64,000 bases of DNA from Nocardioides sp. PD653-B2 (GCF_002117935.1 NZ_BDJE01000010.1:62001-126000); one strand, 5' to 3'. Shown: positions 19,663-28,248, counted from the stretch's first letter. Program-made: numbers and translations. Notes: generated by a model not told the origin, from the letters alone.

Positions 19663-20157
19663 TCACGAGCCCGGCGAGGCGTGCTCGGCCAGCCGAGCGA
19701 CGAGCCGGGCGTGGACGCTGCCCGGCACGAGCGCGGACACGTCGCCACCGAGCGAGGCGACCTCCTTGACCAGGCTCGAGGACACGTAGCCCAGCGCGGC
19801 GTTGGTCGGCACGAAGACGGTCTCGACCCCGGTCAGGTGGGCGTTCATCTGGGCCATCGGCAGCTCGTACTCGTAGTCGTTGCCGCCCCGCAGGCCCTTG
19901 ACGATCGCCTGGGCGCCGATCTCGCGGCAGAAGTCGACGATCAGCCCGGAGAAGCCCATCACCGTGACGTTCGGGAGGTCCGCACAGACCTCGCGCAGCA
20001 TCTGCAGGCGCTCCTCGGGGTCGAAGAGACGCGACTTCGACGGGTTGGTCCCGGTCGCGACCACCAGCTCGTCGAAGAGCCCGGCGGCCCGACGGAGGAT
20101 GTCGAGGTGACCGTTTGTCACCGGGTCGAACGATCCGGGGCACACGGCGCGGGTCAT
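19663..20157 (-). CDS. coaD: phosphopantetheine adenylyltransferase CoaD
   Basis: CoaD makes dephospho-CoA from 4'-phosphopantetheine and ATP, the penultimate step of CoA synthesis. The 164 residues show the nucleotidyltransferase motif SFDPVTNGHLDIL with TNGH at 14-17, the KGLRGGNDYEYE loop and the C-terminal VSSSLVKEVASLGGDVS that completes the ATP site. Length is normal. It is 10 bp downstream of rsmD, its usual neighbour. About 110 bp separate it from yceD and show no clear feature. Confidence 0.96.
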   Translation of the reverse strand: MTRAVCPGSFDPVTNGHLDILRRAAGLFDELVVATGTNPSKSRLFDPEERLQMLREVCADLPNVTVMGFSGLIVDFCREIGAQAIVKGLRGGNDYEYELPMAQMNAHLTGVETVFVPTNAALGYVSSSLVKEVASLGGDVSALVPGSVHARLVARLAEHASPGS

Positions 20158-20167
20158 GGCGTGGAGG

Positions 20168-20740
20168 CTACCGCTTCTCGGGATCGGCCACGGCGTACCA
20201 GAGCGTCGTCTCGCCGTACCGCTTGGACCGACTGGCCGCCAGACCCTCCGGCCAGGTCGGCTCCGGGCTGCGCGAGGAGCGCTCGACGACGACCATCGCG
20301 CCGGGCACCAGCCAGCTGTGCCGGTCGAGCGCCGCCAGGTCGGCGGCGAGGGCGTCGTCACCGAGCGGGTACGGCGGGTCGAGGAACACCACGTCGTACG
20401 GCGCACTGGGCGGGCGGCGCAGCGTGGGCGCGACCGGTCCGGACACCACGTGGGCGCGGGCGAACCCGATCGAGCGGGCGTTCTCGGAGATCAGGGCGGC
20501 GGTCCTGCGGTCGTGCTCGACCAGCGTCACGACCCCCGCGCCCCGCGACCAGGCCTCGAGGCCGACCGCGCCGGAGCCGGCGTACAGGTCGAGGAAGCGC
20601 AGCCCGTGGAGCGACCCGCACCACGACTCGATGGCCGAGAAGAGCGCCTCGCGCACCCGGTCGCTGGTGGGCCGGGTGGTGGCGCCGCGCGGGGTGGCGA
20701 GGCGGCGGCCGCCTGCGGCCCCTCCGATGATGCGGGTCAT
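20168..20740 (-). CDS. rsmD: 16S rRNA (guanine966-N2)-methyltransferase RsmD
   Basis: RsmD methylates G966 of 16S rRNA using S-adenosylmethionine. The 190 residues from ATG 20740 start TRIIGGAAGGRRLATP. They show RPTSDRVREALF, the SAM-binding FLDLYAGSGAVGLEAWSRG and the catalytic DPPY motif (VFLDPPYPL). A GTG-type frame 42 bp further upstream was rejected because it adds residues not seen in the family. It sits between recG and coaD, the standard actinobacterial order. Confidence 0.94.
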   Translation of the reverse strand: MTRIIGGAAGGRRLATPRGATTRPTSDRVREALFSAIESWCGSLHGLRFLDLYAGSGAVGLEAWSRGAGVVTLVEHDRRTAALISENARSIGFARAHVVSGPVAPTLRRPPSAPYDVVFLDPPYPLGDDALAADLAALDRHSWLVPGAMVVVERSSRSPEPTWPEGLAASRSKRYGETTLWYAVADPEKR

Positions 20741-20795
20741 GCTCTTTCGAGGTCCCCGGGCGAAGCGGAGCCACGAGAGCATTCGTCTGGGGTGA

Positions 20796-23033
20796 TCACG
20801 ATTTCTCCATGTAGTCGGACTGCACGGACCGCTCCAGGGCGGCCACCTCGACCGCCAGGTCGGGTGCGTGAGCGAGGTCGGCGTCGGCCTCGAGGAGCGC
20901 GACGGCGGCGGCCCGGGCCTCGACGATGGTCTTCTCGTCGCGCAGGACGCGCAGGTTCTGCAGGCCGGAGCGGAAGCCGGACTGCGACGCGCCGAGCACG
21001 TCGCCCTCGCGGCGCTGCTCGAGGTCGACCCGGCTCAGCTCGAAGCCGTCCGTGGTCGAGGCCACCGCGTCGAGCCGGTCGCGGGCCGGCGAACCGACCT
21101 CGCCGTGGGAGACGAGCAGGCAGATGCCGGGGTGTCCGCCTCGGCCGACGCGGCCCCGCAGCTGGTGGAGCTGGGAGACGCCGAAGCGGTCGGCGTCGAG
21201 GAGCACCATCGCGGTCGCGTTGGCGACGTCGACACCGACCTCGATCACGGTCGTGGAGACGAGGACGTCGATCTCGCCGGCGGCGAAGGCGCGCATCACC
21301 CGGTCCTTGTCGTCCGCGGCCATCCTGCCGTGCAGCTTCTCGACACGCAGGCCGTGCAACGGGCCGTTGACGAGCTGGACGGCGACCTCCTCCACGGCGC
21401 TGAGCGCGTCGGAGGGGCGGTCGGTGGCGACCACGTTGCCGTCCTCGTCGACGTCCACCTGGTCGGTCTCGCCCTGCTCCTGCTCGTCGCCCGAGATCCG
21501 TGGGCACACGACGTAGGCCTGGTGGCCCTTCTCGACCTCCTCGCGGACCCGCTGCCAGACCCGGCCCATCCAGTGGGGTTGGTCGGCGAGGGGGACGACG
21601 TTCGTCTGGATCGGGGCGCGGCCGGCCGGGAGCTCGGTCAGCGTCGAGACCTCGAGGTCGCCGAAGATCGTCATCGCGACGGTCCGCGGGATCGGGGTCG
21701 CCGTCATCACGAGCACGTGCGGCGGGCTGCCGGCCTTGTCGGTGAGCGCGGCGCGCTGCTCGACGCCGAAGCGGTGCTGCTCGTCGACGACGACCAGGCC
21801 GAGGTCGGCGAAGATCACCGTCTCCTCGAGCAGGGCGTGGGTGCCGATCACGATGCCGGCCTCCCCCGTCGCGAGCCGCGACATCGGACCGGTGCGCTGG
21901 GCCTTGGTCATCGAGCCGGTCAGCAGCTCGACGTTCGTCGCGTCGGCGGCGCCGCCGAGCATGCCGCCCGAGGCGAGGTCACCGAGCATCGCCGTGATCG
22001 AGCGGTGGTGCTGCTGGGCGAGCACCTCGGTCGGCGCGAGCAGCGCGGCCTGGCCGCCGGAGTCGACGACGCGCAGCATCGCCCGGAGCGCGACCAGCGT
22101 CTTGCCGGAGCCGACCTCGCCCTGGAGCAGCCGGTTCATCGGGTGCGGCTGGGCGAGGTCGTCGTCGATCTGCGCGCCGATCTCGCGCTGCCCGGCGGTG
22201 AGCTCGAACGGCAGCCGAGCGTCGAACGCCGCGACCAGGCCGCCCTGGTCGCCGGTGCGTGCCCGGGCGCCGAGCTCGCGCACGGCACGGCGCCTCCGGG
22301 CGAGCACGAGCTGGGTGACCAGGGCCTCCTCGAACCGGAAGCGGCGCTGGGCCCGGCTGATCTCGGAGTAGTCGTGAGGAGAGTGGATCCACTCGAGCGC
22401 ACGGCGGACGTCGAGGAGCTCGTACTCCGTGCGCACCGGCACCGGGAGCACGTCGGGGATGTCGTCGATGACGGTCAGGGCGAACGCCACGGCGCGCTGG
22501 ATGTCCCACGAGTCGACGCCCTTGGTCAGCGGGTAGATCGGGTAGAAGTCGCCCATCGTGTCGAGGGACAGCTGGGCGGCGTCCTCCTCGGCGGTGCCGA
22601 AGAGCACCATCTGCGGGTTCGTGAGCTGCCAGTCGTCGCGGAACCTGCCGACCTTGCCGAGGAAGATGCCGCGGCGGCCGACCCGCAGGCGACCGGCGTT
22701 CCAGGTGGCCATGCCCTGGTTCTTGGCGAAGAACGACATCCGCAGCGAGGGGCCGTCGGTCCTGAGCACGGTGTCGAGCCGGTACGCCGGCCTGCCGGTG
22801 CGCCGGTCCTTGTAGGTGTGGACGTCGCTCTTGACGACCTCGCCGACCACGGTCAGCACCTGGCCGTCCTCGAGGTCGGCGACCTGGGTCAGCTCACCGG
22901 TCTTCACGTAGCGCCGCGGGAAGTGGTGGAGCAGGTCGTCGACGGTGCGCAGGCCGAGCTTGTCGACGATCGCCTCGCGCTTCTTCTTGTGCTCGCCGAG
23001 GACCGTCGCCACCGGCGAGTCGAGACTGATCAT
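20796..23033 (-). CDS. recG: ATP-dependent DNA helicase RecG
   Basis: RecG remodels stalled replication forks and branch-migrates Holliday junctions. The 745 residues contain the N-terminal wedge/OB domain (VLTVVGEVVKSDVH), Walker A LLQGEVGSGKTLVAL, the DEQH box VVVDEQHRFGV, motif III VMTATPIPRT and the C-terminal motifs DVANATAMVLLDADRFG and QLRGRVGRGG. I chose ATG 23033, which has GGAG nine bases upstream; a GTG six bases earlier abuts the stop of the previous gene (TAG-GTG). The two genes are therefore essentially contiguous. Confidence 0.96.
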   Translation of the reverse strand: MISLDSPVATVLGEHKKKREAIVDKLGLRTVDDLLHHFPRRYVKTGELTQVADLEDGQVLTVVGEVVKSDVHTYKDRRTGRPAYRLDTVLRTDGPSLRMSFFAKNQGMATWNAGRLRVGRRGIFLGKVGRFRDDWQLTNPQMVLFGTAEEDAAQLSLDTMGDFYPIYPLTKGVDSWDIQRAVAFALTVIDDIPDVLPVPVRTEYELLDVRRALEWIHSPHDYSEISRAQRRFRFEEALVTQLVLARRRRAVRELGARARTGDQGGLVAAFDARLPFELTAGQREIGAQIDDDLAQPHPMNRLLQGEVGSGKTLVALRAMLRVVDSGGQAALLAPTEVLAQQHHRSITAMLGDLASGGMLGGAADATNVELLTGSMTKAQRTGPMSRLATGEAGIVIGTHALLEETVIFADLGLVVVDEQHRFGVEQRAALTDKAGSPPHVLVMTATPIPRTVAMTIFGDLEVSTLTELPAGRAPIQTNVVPLADQPHWMGRVWQRVREEVEKGHQAYVVCPRISGDEQEQGETDQVDVDEDGNVVATDRPSDALSAVEEVAVQLVNGPLHGLRVEKLHGRMAADDKDRVMRAFAAGEIDVLVSTTVIEVGVDVANATAMVLLDADRFGVSQLHQLRGRVGRGGHPGICLLVSHGEVGSPARDRLDAVASTTDGFELSRVDLEQRREGDVLGASQSGFRSGLQNLRVLRDEKTIVEARAAAVALLEADADLAHAPDLAVEVAALERSVQSDYMEKS

Positions 23034-23039
23034 GGGCAC

Positions 23040-24707
23040 CTACTCCACGGACATCAGGAGCGGGTAGCGCTCCTGGCCACCGTCGTACACCACGACGTCG
23101 ACAGCCGGGTGGTGCTCCTCGACGTAGCCGGCGCAGCGAGTCGCCAGCGACCCCTCCGGATCGCCGTGCCCGCCGACGATCGTGACGAGCTCGCCGCCAC
23201 CGCCGAGGAGCCGGTCGAGCACGTCGGTCGCGACGTCGTACAAATCCTGCCCGACGACCGCGAAGTCGCCCGCGATCACGCCGAGCACGTCGCCGGGCTC
23301 GCACGGCCCGGCCATCGTCATCGCCTGCTTCGCGGCCACGGTGACCGCGCCCTGACGGGCATGGCGCGCGGTGGCGGTCATCTCGAGGACGTCCTGGTCG
23401 AAGCTGCGGCCGGGCTCGTGCACGGCGATCGCCGCGAGGCCGGTCACCTGGGCCTGGGTGGGGATCACGGCCACCCGGACCGCGTCGCCCAGGTCGGCCT
23501 CGGCCGTGCGGGCGGCGATCTGGGCAACCCGCACGGAGTCGTGGTCGTTGGGCAGCACGATCACCTCGGCCGCACCGCAGCCCGTGATCGCCTCGAGGAG
23601 CTGGCCGGTGGAGGGTCGGTGGCCGGGGCCCCCGGGGACGACCACGGCGCCCGCCTCCTCGAAGAGCAGCCGGAGCCCCGGCCCGGCGGCCACCGCCACG
23701 ATCCGGCGTCCGGTGCGCGCGTTGGCCCGCTGGCGGGTCTCGGCCACCTGTTCGGCGAAGTGGGTGACGCGGACCCGGTAGGGGCGGCCCGCCTCGATCC
23801 CGGCCTCGATGGCGGCACCGACGTCGTCGACGTGGACGTGGACGTTCCAGAGCCCCTCTCCCCCGACGACGACCAGCGAGTCGCCGAGCGGGCCGAGGGT
23901 GGAGCGCAGCCCCGGGATGGCGTCGTCCTGGGCGTCGAGGAGGTACATCACCTCGTACGAAGGTCCGTCCGGGGTGAGATCGCCGGAGGCCACCGGTGCC
24001 GCGTGCGGGATGGGGATCTGGTGGCTGCCGATCGGCGCGGTGACCGGCACCGGGCGCCGACCCGTCAGCACGGTCTCGGCCGCGTCGAGGATCACGCTCA
24101 GACCGCGTCCACCGGCATCGACGACGCCGGCGTCCGCGAGCGCCTGCAGCTGCTCCGGCGTACGGGCCAGGGCCTCCCGGGCCGCGGCCGCCGCCACGGT
24201 GAACACGTCCCGGGCCCGGACCCCCGGGTCCTTGGCCGCTGCGGCGGCCGCCTCGGAGGCGGCCCGGCTCACGGTGAGCATGGTGCCCTCGACCGGGGTC
24301 CCGACCGCGGCGTAGCTGGCGTCGGTCGCCTGGACGAGGGCGTCGGCCATCACCAGCGCGTTGCGCTCGTCCGGGGCGGAGCGCGAGATCCGGCGGGCGA
24401 TCGCGCCGAGCATCTCGCTGAGGATCACGCCCGAGTTGCCCCGGGCCCCGAGCAGGGCGCCGCGGCTGAAGGCGGCGAGCGCCGTACCCAGGTCGGCGTC
24501 GGGGTCACCGCCGCCGGACGCCTCGCGCACGGCGTCGCGGGCGGCCGAGACGGTGAGGTACATGTTCGTGCCGGTGTCGCCGTCGGGCACGGGATAGACG
24601 TTGAGGGCGTCGATCTCCTCGCGGGCCTCCGCGAGGGCGTCCGTCGCGATGTCCACGAACCGCAGCACGACCCCGAGCGTGATGGTGCCGCTCCGGGGTG
24701 TCTCCAT
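23040..24707 (-). CDS. DAK2/DhaL domain protein, FakA-like fatty acid kinase
   Basis: A 555-residue protein with an N-terminal DhaL-like ATP-binding domain (NVYPVPDGDTGTNMYLT, LLGARGNSGVILS and DAGGRGLSVILDA). A middle domain and a C-terminal DegV-related region follow. This is the architecture of FakA/YloV, which phosphorylates fatty acids bound to a FakB partner and feeds them to phospholipid synthesis. No FakB (DegV) gene is in the window. ATG 24707 gives the expected start close to GVVLRFVDIATDALA. It is divergent from rpmB, from which 152 bp of promoter region separate it. FakA activity is inferred from architecture. Confidence 0.8.
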   Translation of the reverse strand: METPRSGTITLGVVLRFVDIATDALAEAREEIDALNVYPVPDGDTGTNMYLTVSAARDAVREASGGGDPDADLGTALAAFSRGALLGARGNSGVILSEMLGAIARRISRSAPDERNALVMADALVQATDASYAAVGTPVEGTMLTVSRAASEAAAAAAKDPGVRARDVFTVAAAAAREALARTPEQLQALADAGVVDAGGRGLSVILDAAETVLTGRRPVPVTAPIGSHQIPIPHAAPVASGDLTPDGPSYEVMYLLDAQDDAIPGLRSTLGPLGDSLVVVGGEGLWNVHVHVDDVGAAIEAGIEAGRPYRVRVTHFAEQVAETRQRANARTGRRIVAVAAGPGLRLLFEEAGAVVVPGGPGHRPSTGQLLEAITGCGAAEVIVLPNDHDSVRVAQIAARTAEADLGDAVRVAVIPTQAQVTGLAAIAVHEPGRSFDQDVLEMTATARHARQGAVTVAAKQAMTMAGPCEPGDVLGVIAGDFAVVGQDLYDVATDVLDRLLGGGGELVTIVGGHGDPEGSLATRCAGYVEEHHPAVDVVVYDGGQERYPLLMSVE

Positions 24708-24769
24708 CGACGTCCTCGCCTGCTTCAGGGGGAGAATGAGTGCCACACGGTAGTGCGTCGCGCACGATT

Positions 24770-24798
24770 TTCACCTCACCGGGGGCATCGGATACTCT
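24770..24798 (+). promoter_or_regulatory. candidate rpmB promoter
   Basis: TTCACC (24770-24775), 17 bp and TACTCT (24793-24798) fit a weak housekeeping -35/-10 pair on the plus strand. They would give a 5' leader of about 55 nt before rpmB. The -10 fits the actinobacterial TANNNT pattern; the -35 matches four of six positions. Confidence 0.4.
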
Positions 24799-24859
24799 TG
24801 TGCGGTTGCCCGCCAGCGCGGGCCCCTCGTTCACAACCTCGATCGTTCAGGAGTACACG

Positions 24860-25045
24860 GTGGCTGCCGTCTGCGACATCTGCGCCAAGAAGCCCGGCTT
24901 CGGCAACAACCGGCCCTGGTCGCGCAAGATCACGAAGCGTCGCTTCGACCCCAACATCCAGCGCGTCCGCGCGACCGTCAACGGCACCCCGAAGCGCCTC
25001 AACGTGTGCACCGGCTGCCTCAAGGCCGGCAAGGTCACCCGCTGA
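24860..25045 (+). CDS. rpmB: 50S ribosomal protein L28
   Basis: A 61-residue ribosomal protein. GTG 24860 is six bases after AGGAG and gives MAAVCDICAKKPGFGNNRPWS, the standard L28 start; an earlier ATG in the same frame reads through the leader and was rejected. Two pairs, CDIC near the N terminus and CTGC near the C terminus, form the zinc-binding (C+) type. It is divergent from the FakA-like gene, its frequent neighbour in Actinobacteria. Confidence 0.97.
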   Translation: MAAVCDICAKKPGFGNNRPWSRKITKRRFDPNIQRVRATVNGTPKRLNVCTGCLKAGKVTR

Positions 25046-25059
25046 CATAGCACGAAGGC

Positions 25060-25094
25060 AGGCCCCCGAAAGCGCTCTGTGCTCTCGGGGGCCT
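25060..25094 (+). terminator. rpmB terminator
   Basis: AGGCCCCCGA (25060-25069) and TCGGGGGCCT (25085-25094) pair perfectly across a 15-nt loop, followed by TCTGCTGTG with few T residues. It lies 14 bp past the rpmB stop. Because the stem is symmetrical and the facing gene is thiL, it could stop both transcripts. Confidence 0.7.
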
Positions 25095-25116
25095 TCTGCT
25101 GTGTCACGTGAGAAGC

Positions 25117-25192
25117 CGAGTCGGCGCCAGTTTCCCCGGGTTCGCGGTCGAGTCGGCGCCAGTTTCCCCGGGTTTCGCGGTCGAGTCGGCGC
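25117..25192. repeat. tandem 33-bp repeat, 2.3 copies
   Basis: Two nearly identical units of 32 and 33 bp (25117-25148 and 25149-25181) are followed by the first 11 bases of a third (25182-25192). Each begins CGAGTCGGCGCCAG and contains TTTCCCCGGG and CGCGGT; the units differ by one T. They lie in the 198-bp space between the convergent rpmB and thiL genes. No coding role is seen. Confidence 0.8.
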
Positions 25193-25243
25193 TGTCGCGG
25201 GTGCCTGTGACCTGAAATCCCAACCCGGCAGGCTGGACGGTCT

Positions 25244-26206
25244 CTAGAAGTGCGTCCAGCCCGCAGGGCCGTCGTACTCCGCACCGTCCACCGTGACGCC
25301 CTCCCCCTCGGTGACCTCGCCGACCACCGACCAGCCCTCGGGCACCGAGGCGGTGTCGGGGAAGGTCGCGAGCAGGGCGTGGTCGTCGCCGCCGCCGAGC
25401 ATGAACTGGAGCGGGTCGGCGTTGAGCGCGGCGCCGACGGCGTGCAGCGGCTCGGGGACGTCGAACGCCGACGGGTGGATGTCGATCGCGACGGCCGAGT
25501 CCTCGGCGAGGTGGCCGGCATCGGCAACCAGGCCGTCCGACACGTCGATCATCGCCGTCGCGCCCGCGGCGGCGGCGACCGGTCCGGCGGCGTACGGCGG
25601 CTCCGGGCGACGGTAGGCCTCGACCAGGACCCGCGGGGAGCGGAACCCCCGCCCGAGCACCGCGAGCCCGCCGGCGGCCCAGCCCTGGCGCCCGCAGATC
25701 GCGAGTACGTCGCCCGGGCGGGCTCCGGAGCGGACGACCGGCTGCTGCGTGCACACACCCAGCACGGTCACCGCGATCACGATCTCGTCGGCCCGGGTCA
25801 GGTCTCCGCCCACGACGCTCGCGCCGACCAGCGCGCACTCCTCGGCGAAACCGCGGGCGAAGTCGAGCGCCCAGACCACAGGCAGGTCCGGCGGCGCAGC
25901 CAGCCCGATGGTGAGCGACGTGGCGCGACCACCCATCGCGTTGACGTCCGAGATGTTCTGGGCGGCCGCCCGATGCCCGACGTCGGAGGCCGAGGACCAG
26001 TCGCGGCGGAAGTGCCGCCCCTCGACCATCAGGTCGGTGGAGACGACGACGTGACCGGTCTTGATCCGCAGCACCGCCGCGTCGTCGCCCGGCCCGATCA
26101 GCACGTCCTCCCCCTGGGGGAAGAGATCGAGGAGGGCCGAGATCAGGCCGAACTCGCCGGCGTCGGCGAGCGTGGCGTCGGGCGGGAGCGGCTGCGGGTC
26201 GGACAT
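25244..26206 (-). CDS. thiL: thiamine-monophosphate kinase ThiL
   Basis: ThiL phosphorylates thiamine monophosphate to thiamine diphosphate, the last step of the pathway. The 320 residues show IGPGDDAAVL, the glycine-rich NVMGG-like DVNAMGGRATSLTIGLA, the DLTRADEIVIAVTVLG segment and MIDVSDGLVADAGHLAE. I chose ATG 26206 (MSDPQPLPPDATLADAGEFG) because upstream codons in frame run into the divergent promoter region. It is convergent with rpmB and divergent from the small Lrp-like gene. Confidence 0.94.
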   Translation of the reverse strand: MSDPQPLPPDATLADAGEFGLISALLDLFPQGEDVLIGPGDDAAVLRIKTGHVVVSTDLMVEGRHFRRDWSSASDVGHRAAAQNISDVNAMGGRATSLTIGLAAPPDLPVVWALDFARGFAEECALVGASVVGGDLTRADEIVIAVTVLGVCTQQPVVRSGARPGDVLAICGRQGWAAGGLAVLGRGFRSPRVLVEAYRRPEPPYAAGPVAAAAGATAMIDVSDGLVADAGHLAEDSAVAIDIHPSAFDVPEPLHAVGAALNADPLQFMLGGGDDHALLATFPDTASVPEGWSVVGEVTEGEGVTVDGAEYDGPAGWTHF

Positions 26207-26236
26207 GGACCCATCCCACCAGATGCGAACGTCCGC

Positions 26237-26279
26237 GGTGGTGACCACCTACCGACACGCGACTACTGCACGGTAGGTT
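26237..26279. promoter_or_regulatory. divergent thiL / Lrp-like promoter region
   Basis: GGTGGT-G-ACCACC (26237-26249) is a perfect 13-bp palindrome, a possible operator. TAGGTT at 26274-26279 fits a plus-strand -10 box for the Lrp-like gene, with CCGACA 16 bp upstream as a weak -35. Which protein binds the palindrome is unknown; the adjacent ligand-binding protein has no DNA-binding domain. Confidence 0.35.
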
Positions 26280-26326
26280 GGCTTGGTCACATGCCCGCAG
26301 TACCCCTAGATCGCAGGGAGAGTTCG

Positions 26327-26563
26327 ATGGTCGTCCAGGCGTACATCCTGATTCAGACCGATGTCGGCAAGGCCGCCGAGGTGGCCACCGCCATCGCGCA
26401 GGTCAAGGGCGTGACCCTCGCCGAGGACGTCACCGGCCCGTACGACGTGATCGTCCGAGCCGAGGCCCGCAACGTCGACGAGCTCGGCAAGCTCGTGGTC
26501 TCGAAGGTGCAGAACCTCGACGGCATCACGCGCACCCTCACCTGCCCGGTCGTGCACATCTGA
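26327..26563 (+). CDS. Lrp/AsnC ligand-binding (RAM) domain protein, no DNA-binding domain
   Basis: A 78-residue protein made only of the alpha-beta RAM domain of Lrp/AsnC regulators (VVQAYILIQTDVGKAAEVA to GPYDVIVRAEARNVDELGK). It has no helix-turn-helix. Stand-alone RAM proteins assemble as dimers or decamers and bind amino acids; their partners are mostly unknown. AGGGAG sits six bases before the ATG. The gene is followed directly by the lipoprotein gene, whose GTG start touches its TGA, so they are probably one operon. Confidence 0.85.
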   Translation: MVVQAYILIQTDVGKAAEVATAIAQVKGVTLAEDVTGPYDVIVRAEARNVDELGKLVVSKVQNLDGITRTLTCPVVHI

Positions 26564-27082
26564 GTGACGTCCTCACCGCGTCTCCGACGCCCCGGGTCCG
26601 CACGGACGCGGGGCGTCGTCGCGTGCGCCGCCGTACTCCTTGCGGCCGGGTGCAGCTCGGGCCCCGCCGAGATCGACGCCCCGCGCCTCTCTGCGGCCGA
26701 CGCCCAGGCTTGCAAGGACTTCGTGGCCGACCTGCCGTCGACCGTGGCCGGCGAGAAGGCCCACGAGATCACGGGTGACACCGCGTACGGCGCGGCCTGG
26801 GGTGACCCGGCGATCGTGCTGACCTGCGGCGTCGACGAGCCCACCGACTTCACCGAGACCTCGACCTGCGTGCAGGCCGACGGCGTGGGCTGGTTCGTGC
26901 CGGACGCGGTGCTGCTGTCCGACGACGACTCCCTCGACGTGACCATGACCGCCGTCGGCTACCGGCCGCGGGTGCAGGTGTTCCTGCCGGGCGACTACCG
27001 GCCGGAGGGGTTCGCAGCGGCGGCCGCCGAGATCGGCGACGTCGTCGGCCGGGACCTCGAGAAGGTCCAGTCCTGCAAGTAG
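26564..27082 (+). CDS. DUF3515 family lipoprotein
   Basis: A 172-residue predicted lipoprotein. A basic N terminus and a hydrophobic stretch lead to the lipobox LLAAGC, with the lipidated Cys at residue 30. The exported part (DAQACKDFVADLP, ITGDTAYGAAWGDPAIVLTCG, GVGWFVPD) matches DUF3515, an actinobacterial family of unknown function usually encoded near ddl and thiL, as here. Conserved cysteines may form a disulfide. The GTG start directly follows the stop of the RAM-domain gene. It ends one base before the convergent ddl gene. Confidence 0.8.
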   Translation: MTSSPRLRRPGSARTRGVVACAAVLLAAGCSSGPAEIDAPRLSAADAQACKDFVADLPSTVAGEKAHEITGDTAYGAAWGDPAIVLTCGVDEPTDFTETSTCVQADGVGWFVPDAVLLSDDDSLDVTMTAVGYRPRVQVFLPGDYRPEGFAAAAAEIGDVVGRDLEKVQSCK

Positions 27083-27083
27083 C

Positions 27084-28217
27084 TCAGCGCAGGCCGGTGT
27101 CGCGCGCGAGCGCCAGCTGGATCAACCGGTCCACGAGCGCCGGGTAGTCGACCCCGGACGCCGCCCACATCTGCGGGTACATCGACGTCGGCGTGAAGCC
27201 GGGCATCGTGTTGATCTCGTTGACCACCAGGCTGCCGTCGGGGAAGACGAAGAAGTCGACCCGCGCCAGGCCCTCGCAGCCGACGGCCTCGAAGGCCCGG
27301 GCCGCCAGGTCGCGCAGCGAGGCCGCGACCCCCTCGGGCAGGTCGGCGGGGATGACGATCTCGGTGTGCTCGCCGGGCAGGTACTTGGCGGCGAAGTCGT
27401 AGAACTCGTGGTCGCCGCCGACCCGCAGCTCGGCGGGCAGGCTCGTCTCCGGGGTGCCGTCGAGCGCCTGGAGGACCCCGCACTCGACCTCGCGGGCGCC
27501 CTCGGCGGCCGCCTCGATCAGCACCTTCGGGTCCTCGCGGAGCGCGAGCTCGACGGCCTCGTCGAGCTCGGAGGCGTCGTGGGCCTTCGAGATGCCGATG
27601 CTGGAGCCGCCCCGGGCGGGCTTGACGAAGAGCGGGTAGCCGATCCGGGCCGCATGCTCGCGGCAGGCCTGCGCGTCGCGCTCCCACTCGCGGGCGGTGA
27701 CCGTGACCGAGGGCATGACCGGGAGTCCGGCCGCCGCCAGCACGACCTTCATGTAGGCCTTGTCCATGCTCACCGCGGAGGCGAGCACGCCGGCCCCGAC
27801 GTAGCGGACCCCGGCCATCTCGAACATGCCCTGGATGGTGCCGTCCTCACCCCACGGGCCGTGCAGCAGCGGGAAGACGACGTCGACCTCGCCGAGGGTG
27901 CGCGGCGGCTGCGCCGGCTCGGTGACGACGAGGTCGGTCGACGAGCGGTCGGGAGCGAGCGCGATGCTCGCGCGGTCGCCGTCGACGGCGGGCAGCTCGT
28001 CGGGTCCGCCGATGCGCAGCCGCTCCGGGTCGCCGGACTCGAGCACCCAGCGGCCGTCGCGGGCGATGCCGATCGGGACCACGTCGTACGCGTCGCGGTC
28101 GATCGCAGCGAGCACGCTGCCCGCCGTCACGCAGGAGATCGCGTGCTCGCTGGACCGGCCGCCGAACACGACGGCGACACGGGGCTTGCGGGGTGACCGA
28201 TCAGGTGCGGAGTTCAT
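27084..28217 (-). CDS. ddl: D-alanine-D-alanine ligase
   Basis: Ddl joins two D-alanines with ATP for peptidoglycan synthesis. The 377 residues show VAVVFGGRSSEHAISC, HGPWGEDGTIQGMFE, FVKPARGGSSIGISK and VNEINTMPGFTPTSMYPQM, all ATP-grasp ligase motifs. ATG 28217 is preferred over GTG 28223. The -10-like TAGGGT lies seven bases from it, which would make a leaderless message. The facing PLP-enzyme gene starts only 31 bp away, so the two genes share one compact promoter region. Confidence 0.95.
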   Translation of the reverse strand: MNSAPDRSPRKPRVAVVFGGRSSEHAISCVTAGSVLAAIDRDAYDVVPIGIARDGRWVLESGDPERLRIGGPDELPAVDGDRASIALAPDRSSTDLVVTEPAQPPRTLGEVDVVFPLLHGPWGEDGTIQGMFEMAGVRYVGAGVLASAVSMDKAYMKVVLAAAGLPVMPSVTVTAREWERDAQACREHAARIGYPLFVKPARGGSSIGISKAHDASELDEAVELALREDPKVLIEAAAEGAREVECGVLQALDGTPETSLPAELRVGGDHEFYDFAAKYLPGEHTEIVIPADLPEGVAASLRDLAARAFEAVGCEGLARVDFFVFPDGSLVVNEINTMPGFTPTSMYPQMWAASGVDYPALVDRLIQLALARDTGLR

Positions 28218-28224
28218 CGCCACG

Positions 28225-28242
28225 ACCCTATCCGTCTAGGTT
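28225..28242. promoter_or_regulatory. back-to-back -10 boxes for two leaderless genes
   Basis: In the 31-bp gap between ddl and the PLP-enzyme gene, TAGGGT reads leftward (28230-28225) and TAGGTT reads rightward (28237-28242). Each ends six or seven bases before an ATG (28217 on minus, 28249 on plus). That spacing puts transcription start at or next to the A of the ATG, typical of leaderless actinobacterial genes. Confidence 0.5.
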
Positions 28243-28248
28243 GCTGGC

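Noticed and set aside
20868..25247. 1459-codon plus-strand open frame opposite recG and the FakA-like gene
   Set aside because: It spans two well supported genes and a promoter region, and its composition (Arg, Gly, His and Asp rich) is that of an antisense frame.
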